Below, piece after piece: positions 11,872 to 20,476 of a DNA stretch of 20,715 nucleotides. Position numbers and translations under genes: made by a program. The stretch covers positions 1 to 20,715 of the forward strand of contig JASHTP010000314.1 of assembly GCA_030040495.1 (NCBI GenBank), written 5' to 3'. This DNA comes from Alphaproteobacteria bacterium (GTDB lineage Bacteria; Pseudomonadota; Alphaproteobacteria; ATCC43930; CGMCC-115725). A model generated the notes under the pieces. That model made no database searches. It saw only the letters and a list, made by a program, of their open reading frames with translations, and had not been told where the DNA came from. How positions within the stretch are numbered: the stretch's first letter is position 1; each line of letters opens with the position of its first letter.

Positions 11872-13886
11872 CAGGCCGCCCGGACCTGCGTCACGAACTG
11901 TTGCACTTCCTTGCGGAGATTGTCGGACTGGGTTGCGAGAGCGGCGGCCGAATTCAACACCTGCTGGGCGGCGGAGCCGGTATCGACCGCCGCGCGCATC
12001 ACGCCGCCGATATTCATGCCGACCTCGTGCGTGCCCGTTGCGGCCTGTTGCACGTTGCGCGTGATCTCCTGGGCGGCCGCGCCCTGCTTCTCGACGGAAG
12101 CGGCGATGCCGGCGGCGATCGTGCTGATCTCCTGAATGGTGGCGGCGATGCGGTCGATGGCCGCCACGGTCTGGCCGGTCGCCCCCCGCATCCCGGCGAT
12201 CTGGGCCTCGATGTCCTTGGTCGCCTTGGCGGTCTGGGTGGCCAGCGCCTTGACCTCGGTGGCGACCACGGCGAAGCCCTTGCCGGCTTCGCCGGCGCGC
12301 GCCGCCTCGATCGTGGCGTTGAGCGCGAGCAGGTTGGTCTGGGCGGCGATCGTGCCGATGATCTCGATCACCTGGCCGACCTTCTCCGCCGCGTCGGCGA
12401 GGCTCCGCACGGTCTCGTTGGTCCCTCGCGCTTCCTCGACCGCTTTGCCGGCGATATCGGTCGATTGCGCGGCGTGCCTGCCGATCTCGCTCACCGAGGT
12501 CGACAGGTCGGCCGCCGAAGCGGCGACCGTCTTCACATAGTTGGTGGTCTGCTCCGAGGCGCCTGCGACCGCGGTCGACTGGCGCGTCGTCTCCTCCGCC
12601 GTCGCTGCCATCGAGCTCGCCGTGTCCTGCATCTCCTTCGCCGCGACCGAGAGGTTCTCGACCACGGTCTTCACCGCCGCCTCGAAACCGTCGGCGAGCT
12701 GCCGCCGCTCCTCGTGCCGCCGCGCCGTTGCCGCGCGCTGCTCTTCCTGGAGCCGCCGGTTTTCGAACGCGTTCTCCTTGAATACCGCGACCGCCCGCGC
12801 CATGTCGCCGATCTCGTCCTGGCCGTCGGTGCCGTCGATCGCGACGCCGATGTCGCCTCCGGCCAGGCGCCGCATGATCGCGATCATCGCGCTCATCGGC
12901 AGCGTGATGCTGCGGCCGATCGACCAGGCGAGAATCACGCCGAGCAGGATGCAACCGGCGGCGAGGCCGAGCATCAGCATTTGCGACCGCGACATCTCCG
13001 CCTTGGAGGAGTCGCGCGCTTGGACCTGACCCTTCACCGCGTCGTCGCGGATTCGCCGTGCCGCCTGCGCCATGGCCTGTCCGGCCGGCTGCAGCTCGCT
13101 GCGGACGGCGTCGTCGGCCTTGGCGGTGACGGTCAGGAGCTCGGCGACGTTCCCGGCGTAGCCCGCATCGAGTTTCGCCAGATCCTGAAGCTGCGACTTG
13201 ATACCGGCGTCGTCGACTTGATCGGCGGTGTCGTGGATCGTCGACTTCACCTCGTTTTCGAGTTCGGTCAGATGCGGCAGAAGCGAGGCGTCCGAGCGGG
13301 CGATGTATTTTCCGAGCTGGTCGGTGAGCGCGGCGAGCTTGTCCTGCGCTGCCTCCAGGAAGGCGGCGCCGCTCAGCTCCTGCGCCTTCTTCGCGGCGGC
13401 GAGGATGGCCGCCATCGATTTCCCCAGCTCGCCGCCGGTCGAGGGCAGCGTCTCGGTGACGAGACGCTGACGCTCGCGGCGCAGCTGCATCACCTTGTCG
13501 AGCATCGTGCCATAGGCCTTTACGCTCTGATCGAGCGCGCTCACCGTCTGCCGCCGCTCGGGCGCGGCGAGCACGGCGAGGAGGCCGCCGATCTCCTTCG
13601 CCAGCCGGTCCTCGGCCGCCGCCGCGCTGCGAGCATCGACATCGCTGCCGGTGGCAATGAGCTGGTGGGCGCTGCGGTCGAGATCGCCGATGTCGTTTTC
13701 GATCTGCAGAGCCTGAGTGGTGATCGCCGCTTCGCGCTCGTAATCGTCGAAGCGGCCGAGCGTCGAAAGCGAGGTGAAGGTGCTCGCGGCGCCCATCGCC
13801 AGCACCAGCACGAGAACCGAGGCGAAGCCGCCGAAGATCCTCGTCGAGATCTTCAGCCGGTTGAAACCGATATGGTCGAGAAACAT
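11871..13886 (-). CDS. Methyl-accepting chemotaxis protein, large helical sensor domain
   Basis: 671 aa from ATG 13886 (MFLDHIGFNRLKISTRIFGG); an ATG 10 codons upstream (13916) is possible, and neither has a strong ribosome site. Numbered from the longer start: TM1 about 28-46, a periplasmic all-helical domain about 47-310 (roughly 260 residues, the size of helical-bimodular HBM sensors), TM2 312-332, HAMP 333-385 and the signalling coiled coil 410-680. The hairpin tip 518-559 (EIIGTIAAQTNLLALNATIE and onward through GKGFAVVATEVKALA) is the conserved CheA/CheW contact. No C-terminal CheR-docking pentapeptide is seen. HBM sensors bind small organic acids in known cases; the ligand here is unknown. 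No che genes are in the window, so it must work with a remote array. It may also serve the nearby signalling block. Confidence 0.93.
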   Translation of the reverse strand: MFLDHIGFNRLKISTRIFGGFASVLVLVLAMGAASTFTSLSTLGRFDDYEREAAITTQALQIENDIGDLDRSAHQLIATGSDVDARSAAAAEDRLAKEIGGLLAVLAAPERRQTVSALDQSVKAYGTMLDKVMQLRRERQRLVTETLPSTGGELGKSMAAILAAAKKAQELSGAAFLEAAQDKLAALTDQLGKYIARSDASLLPHLTELENEVKSTIHDTADQVDDAGIKSQLQDLAKLDAGYAGNVAELLTVTAKADDAVRSELQPAGQAMAQAARRIRDDAVKGQVQARDSSKAEMSRSQMLMLGLAAGCILLGVILAWSIGRSITLPMSAMIAIMRRLAGGDIGVAIDGTDGQDEIGDMARAVAVFKENAFENRRLQEEQRAATARRHEERRQLADGFEAAVKTVVENLSVAAKEMQDTASSMAATAEETTRQSTAVAGASEQTTNYVKTVAASAADLSTSVSEIGRHAAQSTDIAGKAVEEARGTNETVRSLADAAEKVGQVIEIIGTIAAQTNLLALNATIEAARAGEAGKGFAVVATEVKALATQTAKATKDIEAQIAGMRGATGQTVAAIDRIAATIQEISTIAAGIAASVEKQGAAAQEITRNVQQAATGTHEVGMNIGGVMRAAVDTGSAAQQVLNSAAALATQSDNLRKEVQQFVTQVRAA

Positions 13887-14276
13887 TGTCGCGGCGCCCC
13901 GTTTCGATGGCTGCATGTTTCATTGCCGGCGGTCGCACGAGGCGCGACGGGCGATCCCCCCGCCTGCGCGACCGTCCCTCAAGGAGGGCCACCTGCCGGA
14001 CCCGGGCATGATCGAACCGCGAAGAGGTTTACGTTCGGTTAGTGGCGCCGACGGGTCGAGCCGCCGGGCCCGCGCGGCGTACCGCGGAGGGGCAAAGCGC
14101 TCCGGCCGCCGTCGCCGCCATGGAAGATGCGCCTTTCCCGCTCGCGCGGCGACGCCGCACCCCGCAGATGCCGAGCTCGCTCGCTCGTAGCAATGCGGCG
14201 GCGTGGACCCGTCTTGAAATCGCGGCGAAAGCGCGGCATGTCTCTCCGAGCCTGGACCAGAGGAGTACCCGCCACC
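13887..14276. other. 390-bp divergent intergenic region, no gene seen
   Basis: This lies between the starts of the chemoreceptor and the molybdenum hydroxylase subunit. Open frames in it are Arg/Ala/Pro-rich and lack ribosome sites. The only AT-richer spot is around 14025-14042 (GGTTTACGTTCGGTTAG), a plausible site for the chemoreceptor promoter. I found no convincing -35/-10 pair, tRNA or repeat. Confidence 0.5.
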
Positions 14277-16613
14277 GTGAAATTCGGCATCGGTCAACCG
14301 CTGCGGCGGTACGAGGACCTGCGGCTGCTCACCGGCAAGGGCCGCTACACCGACGACATCGCGCTGCCCGGCATGGCGTTCGCCGCGGTGCTCCGCGCGC
14401 CCGTGGCGCATGCGCGCCTGCTGCGGGTCGACGCCGCCGACGCCCGGCGCATGCCTGGCGTGCTGCTGGTGCTGACCGGCGAGGATGTCGCGGCCGAGAA
14501 GCTCGGCGACGTGCCCTGCACCCATCCGCTGACCAGCCGCGACGGCAAGTCGCGGCACGACACGCCGCGGCCGCTGCTGGCGATCGGCAAGGTGCGCCAT
14601 GTCGGCCAGCCCGTCGCCTTCATCGTCGCCGAGACCTTGGCTCAGGCGCGCGACGCCGCCGAAGCGATCGACGCCGGCTATGAGGAGCTGCCGGTGGTGA
14701 CCGACCTGCGCGCCGCCACCGCCCCGGGCGCGCCGCAGCTCTTCGACCACATTCCCGGCAACCTGGTCTTCGACTGGGACAACGACATGACCGACGCGAA
14801 GGCGACCGAGGCCGCCTTCGCCAGGGCGAAGCGCGTCACCACGCTCGAGATCGTCAACAATCGCGTCGTCGCGAATTCAATGGAGCCGCGCAACGCGCTC
14901 GCCGAGTACGACGCGGCCACCGGCCGCTCGACGCTCTACACCACGACGCAGGGGCCGCATCTCGTGCGCGATCCCATCGCCGAGACTATCCTCAAGATCG
15001 GCAAGGACAAGCTGCGCGTGGTGACGCCCAATGTCGGCGGCGGCTTCGGCATGAAGGCCTTCGTCTATCCCGAGCAGGCGCTCGCCGTCTGGGCGAGCCG
15101 CAAGCTCGCGCGACCAGTGAAGTGGCAGGCGGACCGCTCCGAGGGCTTCCTCTCCGACAACCAGGGCCGCGACCATGTCACCCGCGCCGAGCTCGCCATG
15201 GACGAGAAAGGCCGCTTCCTGGGCTTGCGCGTCACCACGCTGGCCAATCTCGGCGCCTATCTCTCGCCGCTGGGCTCGTTCATCCCGACCCGCTCCAGCG
15301 ATCTCGTCTCCGGCCTCTACACCACGCCGGCGATCCACATCAACGTCAAGGGCGTCTGCACCAACACCGTCCCGGTCTGCGCCTATCGCGGCGCCGGGCG
15401 GCCGGAAGCGGCCTATCTCATGGAGCGGCTCGTCGACGCCGCGGCGCGCGACATGGGAATGGCCCCCGACGCGATCCGCCGCGTCAATTTCATCCCGCCC
15501 GGCGCCATGCCCTACACCTCGGCGACCAAGCTGGTCTTCGATTCCGGCGAGTTCGAGCGAGTGATGGACCTTGCCATGAAGGCGGCCGATTGGCCGGGCT
15601 TCGCCGCGCGCCGCGCCGAGACGGAGCGACGCGGCAGGCTGCGCGGCATCGGCATGGCGACCTACACCGAGCGCTGCGGCGGCGGGCTGCCGGAGACCGC
15701 CTCGATCGAGTTCAAGGAAGGGCGCATCGAGCTGGTCATGGGCAATGTCGAATACGGCACCGGCCTCATCACCGCTTACAAACAGGTGGTGGCCGACCGG
15801 CTCGGCGTCGACCCCGACCGGCTCGACGTGGTCATGGGCGACACCGACCGCACGCCGGCCGGGCTCACCGGCGGATCGCGCGCGCTGCCGGTCGCGGGCT
15901 CGGCGCTCTACGAGGCGTCGCAGGACGTGATCGACAAGGGCCGCGCGCTCGCCGCGCATCTGCTCGAGGCGGCGGCCGCCGATGTGCAGTTCGAGGAGGC
16001 GCGCTTCTTCGTCCCCGGCACCGACCTGAAGCTCGACCTGTTCGACGTGGCCAAGGCGGCGCGCGATCCCGCGAAGCTGCCGGCGGGCATGGCGCCCGGC
16101 CTCGACGTCACCCGGCAACGCGTGCCCCAGGCCGCCACGTTCCCCAATGGCTGCCACATCGTCGAGGTGGAGATAGACCCCGAGACCGGCGTGGTCGCCG
16201 TCGACTGCTACACCATCGTCGATGATTTCGGCCGCACCATCAATCCGATCATGCTCGAAGGCCAGGTCCATGGCGGCGTCGTGCAGGGCATCGGCCAGGC
16301 GCTGATCGAGTACACCGTCTATGACGAGGCGAGCGGCCAGCTCCTCACCGGCTCCTTCATGGACTACGCCATGCCGCGCGCCGACGATCTGCCGTCCTTC
16401 TCCTTTGCCACGCACAACGTGCCGTGCAAGGCGAACCCGCTCGGCGTCAAGGGTGCCGGCGAGGCCGGCGCCATCGGCGCGCCGCCGGCGGTGATCAACG
16501 CCATCGTCGACGCGCTCCACGCCAGGACCGGGCTGCGCCACATCGACATGCCGGCGACACCGCGGCGCGTGTGGGAGGCGCTGCAGCGGCCGGCGGTGCG
16601 GGGCGGCGGGTGA
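14277..16613 (+). CDS. Xanthine dehydrogenase/CO dehydrogenase family molybdopterin-binding subunit (orphan)
   Basis: 778 aa. I chose GTG 14277 because the family start (MKFGIGQPLRRYEDLRLLTG) begins there and GAGGAG lies 11 nt upstream; an ATG at 14238 would add 13 residues. The N-terminal a/b hammerhead domain (about 1-130, GRYTDDI, RAPVAHARL) and the Mo-cofactor domains follow, with VGGGFGMK near 257. AYRGAGR at 369-375 is the form-II type loop, not the AYxCSFR of true CO dehydrogenase. The catalytic Glu729 is in GVKGAGEAGAIGAPP. Such subunits hydroxylate aromatic or aldehyde carbons and need a [2Fe-2S] and an FAD subunit, neither of which is encoded nearby. Length is normal for the large subunit. 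Substrate unknown. It overlaps the next gene by 4 bp. Confidence 0.92.
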   Translation: MKFGIGQPLRRYEDLRLLTGKGRYTDDIALPGMAFAAVLRAPVAHARLLRVDAADARRMPGVLLVLTGEDVAAEKLGDVPCTHPLTSRDGKSRHDTPRPLLAIGKVRHVGQPVAFIVAETLAQARDAAEAIDAGYEELPVVTDLRAATAPGAPQLFDHIPGNLVFDWDNDMTDAKATEAAFARAKRVTTLEIVNNRVVANSMEPRNALAEYDAATGRSTLYTTTQGPHLVRDPIAETILKIGKDKLRVVTPNVGGGFGMKAFVYPEQALAVWASRKLARPVKWQADRSEGFLSDNQGRDHVTRAELAMDEKGRFLGLRVTTLANLGAYLSPLGSFIPTRSSDLVSGLYTTPAIHINVKGVCTNTVPVCAYRGAGRPEAAYLMERLVDAAARDMGMAPDAIRRVNFIPPGAMPYTSATKLVFDSGEFERVMDLAMKAADWPGFAARRAETERRGRLRGIGMATYTERCGGGLPETASIEFKEGRIELVMGNVEYGTGLITAYKQVVADRLGVDPDRLDVVMGDTDRTPAGLTGGSRALPVAGSALYEASQDVIDKGRALAAHLLEAAAADVQFEEARFFVPGTDLKLDLFDVAKAARDPAKLPAGMAPGLDVTRQRVPQAATFPNGCHIVEVEIDPETGVVAVDCYTIVDDFGRTINPIMLEGQVHGGVVQGIGQALIEYTVYDEASGQLLTGSFMDYAMPRADDLPSFSFATHNVPCKANPLGVKGAGEAGAIGAPPAVINAIVDALHARTGLRHIDMPATPRRVWEALQRPAVRGGG

Positions 16614-17059
16614 CGAAGCCGCCCAAGGGCAAGGCTCCCTCTCCCGCCTGGATCACGTCGCGGGCGTCCCGCCCGAGCGATCGCATCGATCTCCAGGACA
16701 CGCCGGCAAAGGCGGTGTTCAAGCTGGTCCAAGGCGACCGCGCCGCCGCGGAGGCCTGCATCGCCATGGTCAAGGCGGTAGCGGCCGCCGATCCCCAGGC
16801 CGAGTTCGGCCCCTTCACCCCGCTGCTGATCCTGGAAGCGATCGGGCTCGTCGGCCCCGCGATCGGCGAGGTCTACGCCCGGGTCTGCGGCGGCGATCCC
16901 GTCACGGCGCTGGCGGTGCTGCATGCGGCGCGGCTGAGGCTGATCACCGCGGCGACGCTGAAGCGCGCCGCGCAGGGCCGGACGGCGGTCGACGCGACGG
17001 CGCTGTTGGACCTCATCCGGCAGCGGATCCCGGGCTTCGGTCGTTCGGCTTCGTCCTAG
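16610..17059 (+). CDS. Hypothetical protein, 149 aa, coupled to the Mo-hydroxylase subunit
   Basis: The GTG start at 16610 overlaps the TGA of the upstream gene (GTGA), a classic sign of translational coupling; the stop is TAG 17057-17059. The product is mostly helical: a basic N-terminus (MTKPPKGKAPSPAW), then VFKLVQGDRAAAEACIAMVK (37-56), a hydrophobic stretch FTPLLILEAIGLVGPAIGEV (69-88) and an Ala/Leu-rich C-terminus. No cofactor motif, cysteine cluster or signal peptide is visible, so it is not the missing iron-sulfur or FAD subunit. It could be an accessory factor for the hydroxylase, but nothing beyond the overlap supports that. No family recognised. Confidence 0.7.
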   Translation: MTKPPKGKAPSPAWITSRASRPSDRIDLQDTPAKAVFKLVQGDRAAAEACIAMVKAVAAADPQAEFGPFTPLLILEAIGLVGPAIGEVYARVCGGDPVTALAVLHAARLRLITAATLKRAAQGRTAVDATALLDLIRQRIPGFGRSASS

Positions 17060-17082
17060 GGCGCGTTCCGATCTCCCGCAAC

Positions 17083-17099
17083 TGCAGCTGGAAGCTGCA
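17083..17099. terminator. Hairpin between convergent genes, possible terminator
   Basis: TGCAGCT-GGA-AGCTGCA is a perfect 7-bp stem with a 3-nt loop in the 59-bp gap between two converging genes. There is no T-run on either side, so it is at best a weak or factor-assisted terminator. Confidence 0.35.
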
Positions 17100-17118
17100 A
17101 GACGAGGCCGCAGCCTTT

Positions 17119-18114
17119 CTACTCCGCCGCGCGCGCCTGCGGCCGGATCATCCCGCCGAGCCGCTCTTCGATGATCGCCTCGGCCTCGCGCACGATGCGG
17201 TGGACGAGCGCCTCGACGCTCGGCACGTCGTGGATCAGGCCCTGCACCATGCCGGCCGACCAGATGCCGTAATCGAGCTCGCCCGCCTCGAGCACGTGGC
17301 GGCCCTTGACGCCGGCGACGAAGTTGCGCACGTCCTCGAAGCTGCTGCCGGGCCGGTGCTCGATCTCAATCACCTTGTCGGCGACGCTGTTCTTGTGGAC
17401 GCGCGCGGTGTTGCGCATGGTGCGGAAGATCAGCGCCGTCTGCCGCTCGTCGCTCTCGACCAGCTTGCGCTTTATCGCCTCGTGGATCGGCGCTTCTTTC
17501 GTCGCCATGAAGCGCGTGCCCATGTTGATGCCGTCGGCGCCGAGCGCCAGCGCTGCCACCAGCCCGCGCGCGTCGCCGAAGCCACCCGAGGCGATGAACG
17601 GGATCTTGAGCTTGTCGGCGGTGATCGGGATGAGGACCAGGCCCGGAATGTCGTCCTCCCCGGGATGGCCGGCGCATTCGAAGCCGTCGATCGACACCGC
17701 GTCGACGCCGAGGCGCTCGGCCTTCAAGGCGTGGCGCACCGCGGTGCATTTGTGGATGATCTTGACGCCGGCCGCCTTGAAGACCGGGATGTACTTCTCC
17801 GGGTTGTTGCCGGCGGTCTCGACGATCTTGACGCCGGAGCGGATGATGGCGTCCATGTACTCGTCGTAAGGCACCGGCTTGATCGTCGGCAGGATGGTGA
17901 GGTTGACGCCAAACGGCTTGCCGGTCAGGCCGCGGCAGCGTTCGATTTCCTTGGCGAGATCCTCGGGCGTCGGCTGGGTGAGGCCGGTGAGAAACCCCAG
18001 CGCGCCGGCATTGGCCACCGCCGCTACCAGCTCGGCGCGGCCGACCCATTGCATGCCGCCCTGGACGATGGGGTGCTCGACCCCGAACATCTGCGTAAAG
18101 CGCGTCGTCAGCAT
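17119..18114 (-). CDS. Nitronate monooxygenase (2-nitropropane dioxygenase family)
   Basis: 331 aa from ATG 18114, with GGAGGG 9 nt upstream; an in-frame start at 18180 is less likely because this one has the ribosome site and matches the family start (MLTTRFTQMFGVEHPIVQGG). It is an FMN-dependent TIM barrel that oxidises alkyl nitronates to carbonyls and nitrite. Visible motifs: the N-terminal MQWVGRAELVAAVANAGALG (21-40), GFECAGHPGEDD with His150 (catalytic His in the family), IPFIASGGFGDARG (171-184) and ALGADGINMGTRFMAT (190-205), the last two forming the FMN phosphate site. Relatives in degradative clusters sometimes act on other substrates. It is divergent from the enoyl-CoA hydratase gene across a 128-bp gap. 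Confidence 0.92.
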   Translation of the reverse strand: MLTTRFTQMFGVEHPIVQGGMQWVGRAELVAAVANAGALGFLTGLTQPTPEDLAKEIERCRGLTGKPFGVNLTILPTIKPVPYDEYMDAIIRSGVKIVETAGNNPEKYIPVFKAAGVKIIHKCTAVRHALKAERLGVDAVSIDGFECAGHPGEDDIPGLVLIPITADKLKIPFIASGGFGDARGLVAALALGADGINMGTRFMATKEAPIHEAIKRKLVESDERQTALIFRTMRNTARVHKNSVADKVIEIEHRPGSSFEDVRNFVAGVKGRHVLEAGELDYGIWSAGMVQGLIHDVPSVEALVHRIVREAEAIIEERLGGMIRPQARAAE

Positions 18115-18242
18115 CGCCGCATTCCCTCCCTGAGCCGGCGTCAGGGTCGCGTCGCCGCGGGCAAAACGCAAGCGCCACATGCGTCTGGCGCCGTTCCTGC
18201 GGAAATGCTGTACTCCGGCGGGAAAAACCAGGGGAGGGCGCC

Positions 18243-19040
18243 ATGGCGGAGCCGGTGCTGAGCGAGGTCAAGGACGGGATCGGCCGCATCACCTTCAACC
18301 GTCCCGAGGCGCTCAACGCGCTCACGCCGGAAATGACCGATGGGCTCATCGCCGCGACCGGGCGCTTCGAGCGCGATCCCGCGGTGCGCTGCGTCGTCAT
18401 CGACGGCGCCGGCGAGCATTTCATGGCCGGCGGCGACGTCAAGGGCTTCCACAAATCGCTGATCGAGGACCGCGCCGGGCACGTGGCGCGGCTCGAGATG
18501 CGCGTCGTCAAGGCGCATCAGACGATCTACCATCTGCGTCGCATGGCGAAGCCGGTGCTGGCCTCGGTGCAGGGCGCCGCTGCCGGCTTCGGCCTCAGCA
18601 TGATTCTGGCCTGCGACCTCGCCATCGCCAGCGACGACGCCTACTTCACCCTCGCCTACCGCCATATCGGGCTTTCCGCCGATGGCGGCGCCACTTATTT
18701 CCTGCCGCGCATCGTCGGCGAGCGGCGCGCGCTCGAGATCGCGCTGCTTGGCGAGCGCTTCACCGCGGCGCGGGCGTTGGAGATCGGCATCCTCAACTGG
18801 GTGGTGCCGCGCGCCGCGCTGGCGGAGGAGACGATGAAGCTCGCGCGCCGGCTCGCCGACGGCCCGACGGTGGCGCTGGGCCGGGCGAAGCAGCTGATCC
18901 GCGCCTCGCTCGAAAGTTCCTGGGACGAGCAGTCGCATCGCGAGGCCGAAGGGCTCGCCGCCGCGGCTGCCACCGACGACCATCTCGAAGGCGTCGCCGC
19001 CTTCGTCGAGAAGCGCAAGCCGATCTTCAGGGGACGCTGA
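18243..19040 (+). CDS. Enoyl-CoA hydratase/isomerase family protein, PaaG-like
   Basis: 265 aa, ATG 18243 with GGGAGGG about 5 nt upstream. The crotonase fold is evident: oxyanion-hole segments around EHFMAGGDVKG (58-68) and QGAAAGFGLSMILACDLAIA (110-129). The two glutamates of true hydratases are missing: the first is Leu/Ser in GFGLS, and the second site reads YRHIGLSADGGATYFLPR (139-156). An Asp at the SADGG position (Asp147) with no first Glu is the pattern of isomerases such as PaaG, so isomerisation is more likely than hydration. The acyl-CoA substrate is unknown. A monooxygenase gene starts 5 bp downstream, suggesting a small catabolic operon for an aromatic or cyclic acyl-CoA. Confidence 0.9.
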   Translation: MAEPVLSEVKDGIGRITFNRPEALNALTPEMTDGLIAATGRFERDPAVRCVVIDGAGEHFMAGGDVKGFHKSLIEDRAGHVARLEMRVVKAHQTIYHLRRMAKPVLASVQGAAAGFGLSMILACDLAIASDDAYFTLAYRHIGLSADGGATYFLPRIVGERRALEIALLGERFTAARALEIGILNWVVPRAALAEETMKLARRLADGPTVALGRAKQLIRASLESSWDEQSHREAEGLAAAAATDDHLEGVAAFVEKRKPIFRGR

Positions 19041-19045
19041 AGCCC

Positions 19046-20272
19046 ATGGACGAGGTGCTCATCGTCGGCGCCGGCATCGGCGGGCTGAGCCTGGGGCTGA
19101 TGCTGCAGCGCGCCGGCATCGCCTGCCGCATCTACGAGGCGGCGCCGGAGCTGAAGCCGCTCGGCGTCGGCATCAACCTGCTGCCGCACGCGATGAAGGA
19201 GCTCGACGCGCTCGGGCTGCAGGACCGCCTCGCCGGCCTCGGCGTGCTCACCGAGGAGGCGGCCTTCTTCAACCGCTTCGGCCAGCTCATCTACAAGGAG
19301 CCGCTCGGCCGCGCCGCCGGCTATGCCTGGCCGCAGATTTCCATCCATCGCGGCGATCTGCATCTGGTGTTGCGCGACGCCTTCGTCGGCGCGGCCGGCG
19401 CCGACCGGCTCCATCTCGGCTGGCAATGCATCGGCGCCGCGGAGAACGGCACCGTCCATTTCCGTCGCTTCGGCAGCGGCGAGGCGCTGCCGCCGCAGCG
19501 CGGGCGCTGCGTCGTCGGCGCCGACGGCATTCATTCCACCATCCGCAAGCAGCTCTATCCCGACGAGGGCGAGCCGATTTATTCCGGCGTCAACATGTGG
19601 CGCGGCGTGACGCGCTGGAAGCCGATCCTCGGCGGCGCCGCCATGATCCGCTGCGGCTGGTTCACCCACGCCAAGATCGTGATCTATCCGATCCGCCGCG
19701 ACATCGACGGCGAGGGGCGCCAGCTCGTCAACTGGGTGGTCGAGATCGAGACGCCGAAATACGAGCGCTGGAACTGGGCGCGCGCCGGCCGGCTCGAGGA
19801 TTTCATCGGTCCGATGCGGGACTGGCATTTCGACTGGCTCGACGTGCCGGAATTCCTGCGCCGGGCCGAGGTCACGCTCGAATATCCCATGGTCGACAAG
19901 GATCCGCTGCGGCGCTGGAGCTTCGGCCGCGTGACCCTGCTGGGCGATGCCGCCCATCCGATGTATCCGCGCGGCTCGAACGGCGCCGGCCAGGCGATCC
20001 TCGACGCGCGCGCGCTCGCCGACTGCCTCGCCCAAGGTTCCGAGCCGGAAGCCGCGCTCAGGGCCTATGAAGGGCGCCGGCTCGAGGCCACCGCCAAGGT
20101 GGTGCGCACCAACCGCTCGACCCCGCCCGACCTGATCCTCGGCGAGGTCTATAAGCACACCGGCGACAAGCCCTTCACCTCGATCGACGCGGTGATCAGC
20201 CGCGAGGAGCTGGTGGCCATCACCGACGCCTATAAGCGCATCGCCGGCTACGACCGCGACAAGCTGCGCTGA
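19046..20272 (+). CDS. FAD-dependent monooxygenase, PhzS/salicylate hydroxylase-like
   Basis: 408 aa from ATG 19046, 5 bp after the hydratase/isomerase stop. Class A flavoprotein hydroxylase motifs are all present: GAGIGG dinucleotide-binding loop (8-13) with Glu31 at the ribose site, the DG motif GADGIHSTIR (158-167), and the GD motif LLGDAAHPM (298-306). It is followed by YPRGSNGAGQAILDA (307-321), typical of the PhzS-like branch as I remember it. Such enzymes use NAD(P)H and O2 to hydroxylate aromatic rings. Length is normal and no signal peptide is seen. The coupling with a PaaG-like isomerase suggests aromatic degradation, but the substrate cannot be read from sequence. Confidence 0.92.
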   Translation: MDEVLIVGAGIGGLSLGLMLQRAGIACRIYEAAPELKPLGVGINLLPHAMKELDALGLQDRLAGLGVLTEEAAFFNRFGQLIYKEPLGRAAGYAWPQISIHRGDLHLVLRDAFVGAAGADRLHLGWQCIGAAENGTVHFRRFGSGEALPPQRGRCVVGADGIHSTIRKQLYPDEGEPIYSGVNMWRGVTRWKPILGGAAMIRCGWFTHAKIVIYPIRRDIDGEGRQLVNWVVEIETPKYERWNWARAGRLEDFIGPMRDWHFDWLDVPEFLRRAEVTLEYPMVDKDPLRRWSFGRVTLLGDAAHPMYPRGSNGAGQAILDARALADCLAQGSEPEAALRAYEGRRLEATAKVVRTNRSTPPDLILGEVYKHTGDKPFTSIDAVISREELVAITDAYKRIAGYDRDKLR

Positions 20273-20320
20273 CCGCCGGGCCGGCCGGACCGCCCCCCGG
20301 CAGCTTGCCTCGGCATCGGC

Positions 20321-20373
20321 CGGTAACCAGCCGGTAATACCATACCGCCTAAAAGTCCCATCGGTGATACCAT
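20321..20373 (+). promoter_or_regulatory. Direct repeats CGGTRATACCAT upstream of the last gene
   Basis: CGGTAATACCAT (20332-20343) and CGGTGATACCAT (20362-20373) are near-identical copies 30 bp apart, both followed within two bases by CCG. A third, shorter relative CGGTAACCA lies at 20321-20329, 11 bp before the first. Spacings of 11 and 30 bp are close to one and three helical turns, so a regulator could bind along one face. They lie 104-156 bp before the ATG at 20477, in an AT-richer patch likely to hold its promoter. Confidence 0.35.
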
Positions 20374-20476
20374 CCGATCGGGATCGCCGCGCGCGTGCCG
20401 CCTGCGCGCGGTCTCTTCCGGCCGCCGACCGGGCACGGCGCCCGGTCGCCCGTCCAAGCCGTTGCGAAGGGGCTTG

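Noticed and set aside
11809..14042. Very long open frames on both strands across the chemoreceptor gene
   Set aside because: They are Arg/Ala/Gly/His-rich shadows produced by high-GC codon use; only the minus-strand frame with TM, HAMP and the conserved MCP tip makes a recognisable protein.
14277..16613. True aerobic CO dehydrogenase large subunit (coxL form I)
   Set aside because: The active-site loop reads AYRGAGR rather than AYxCSFR, and the medium and small subunits are not adjacent.
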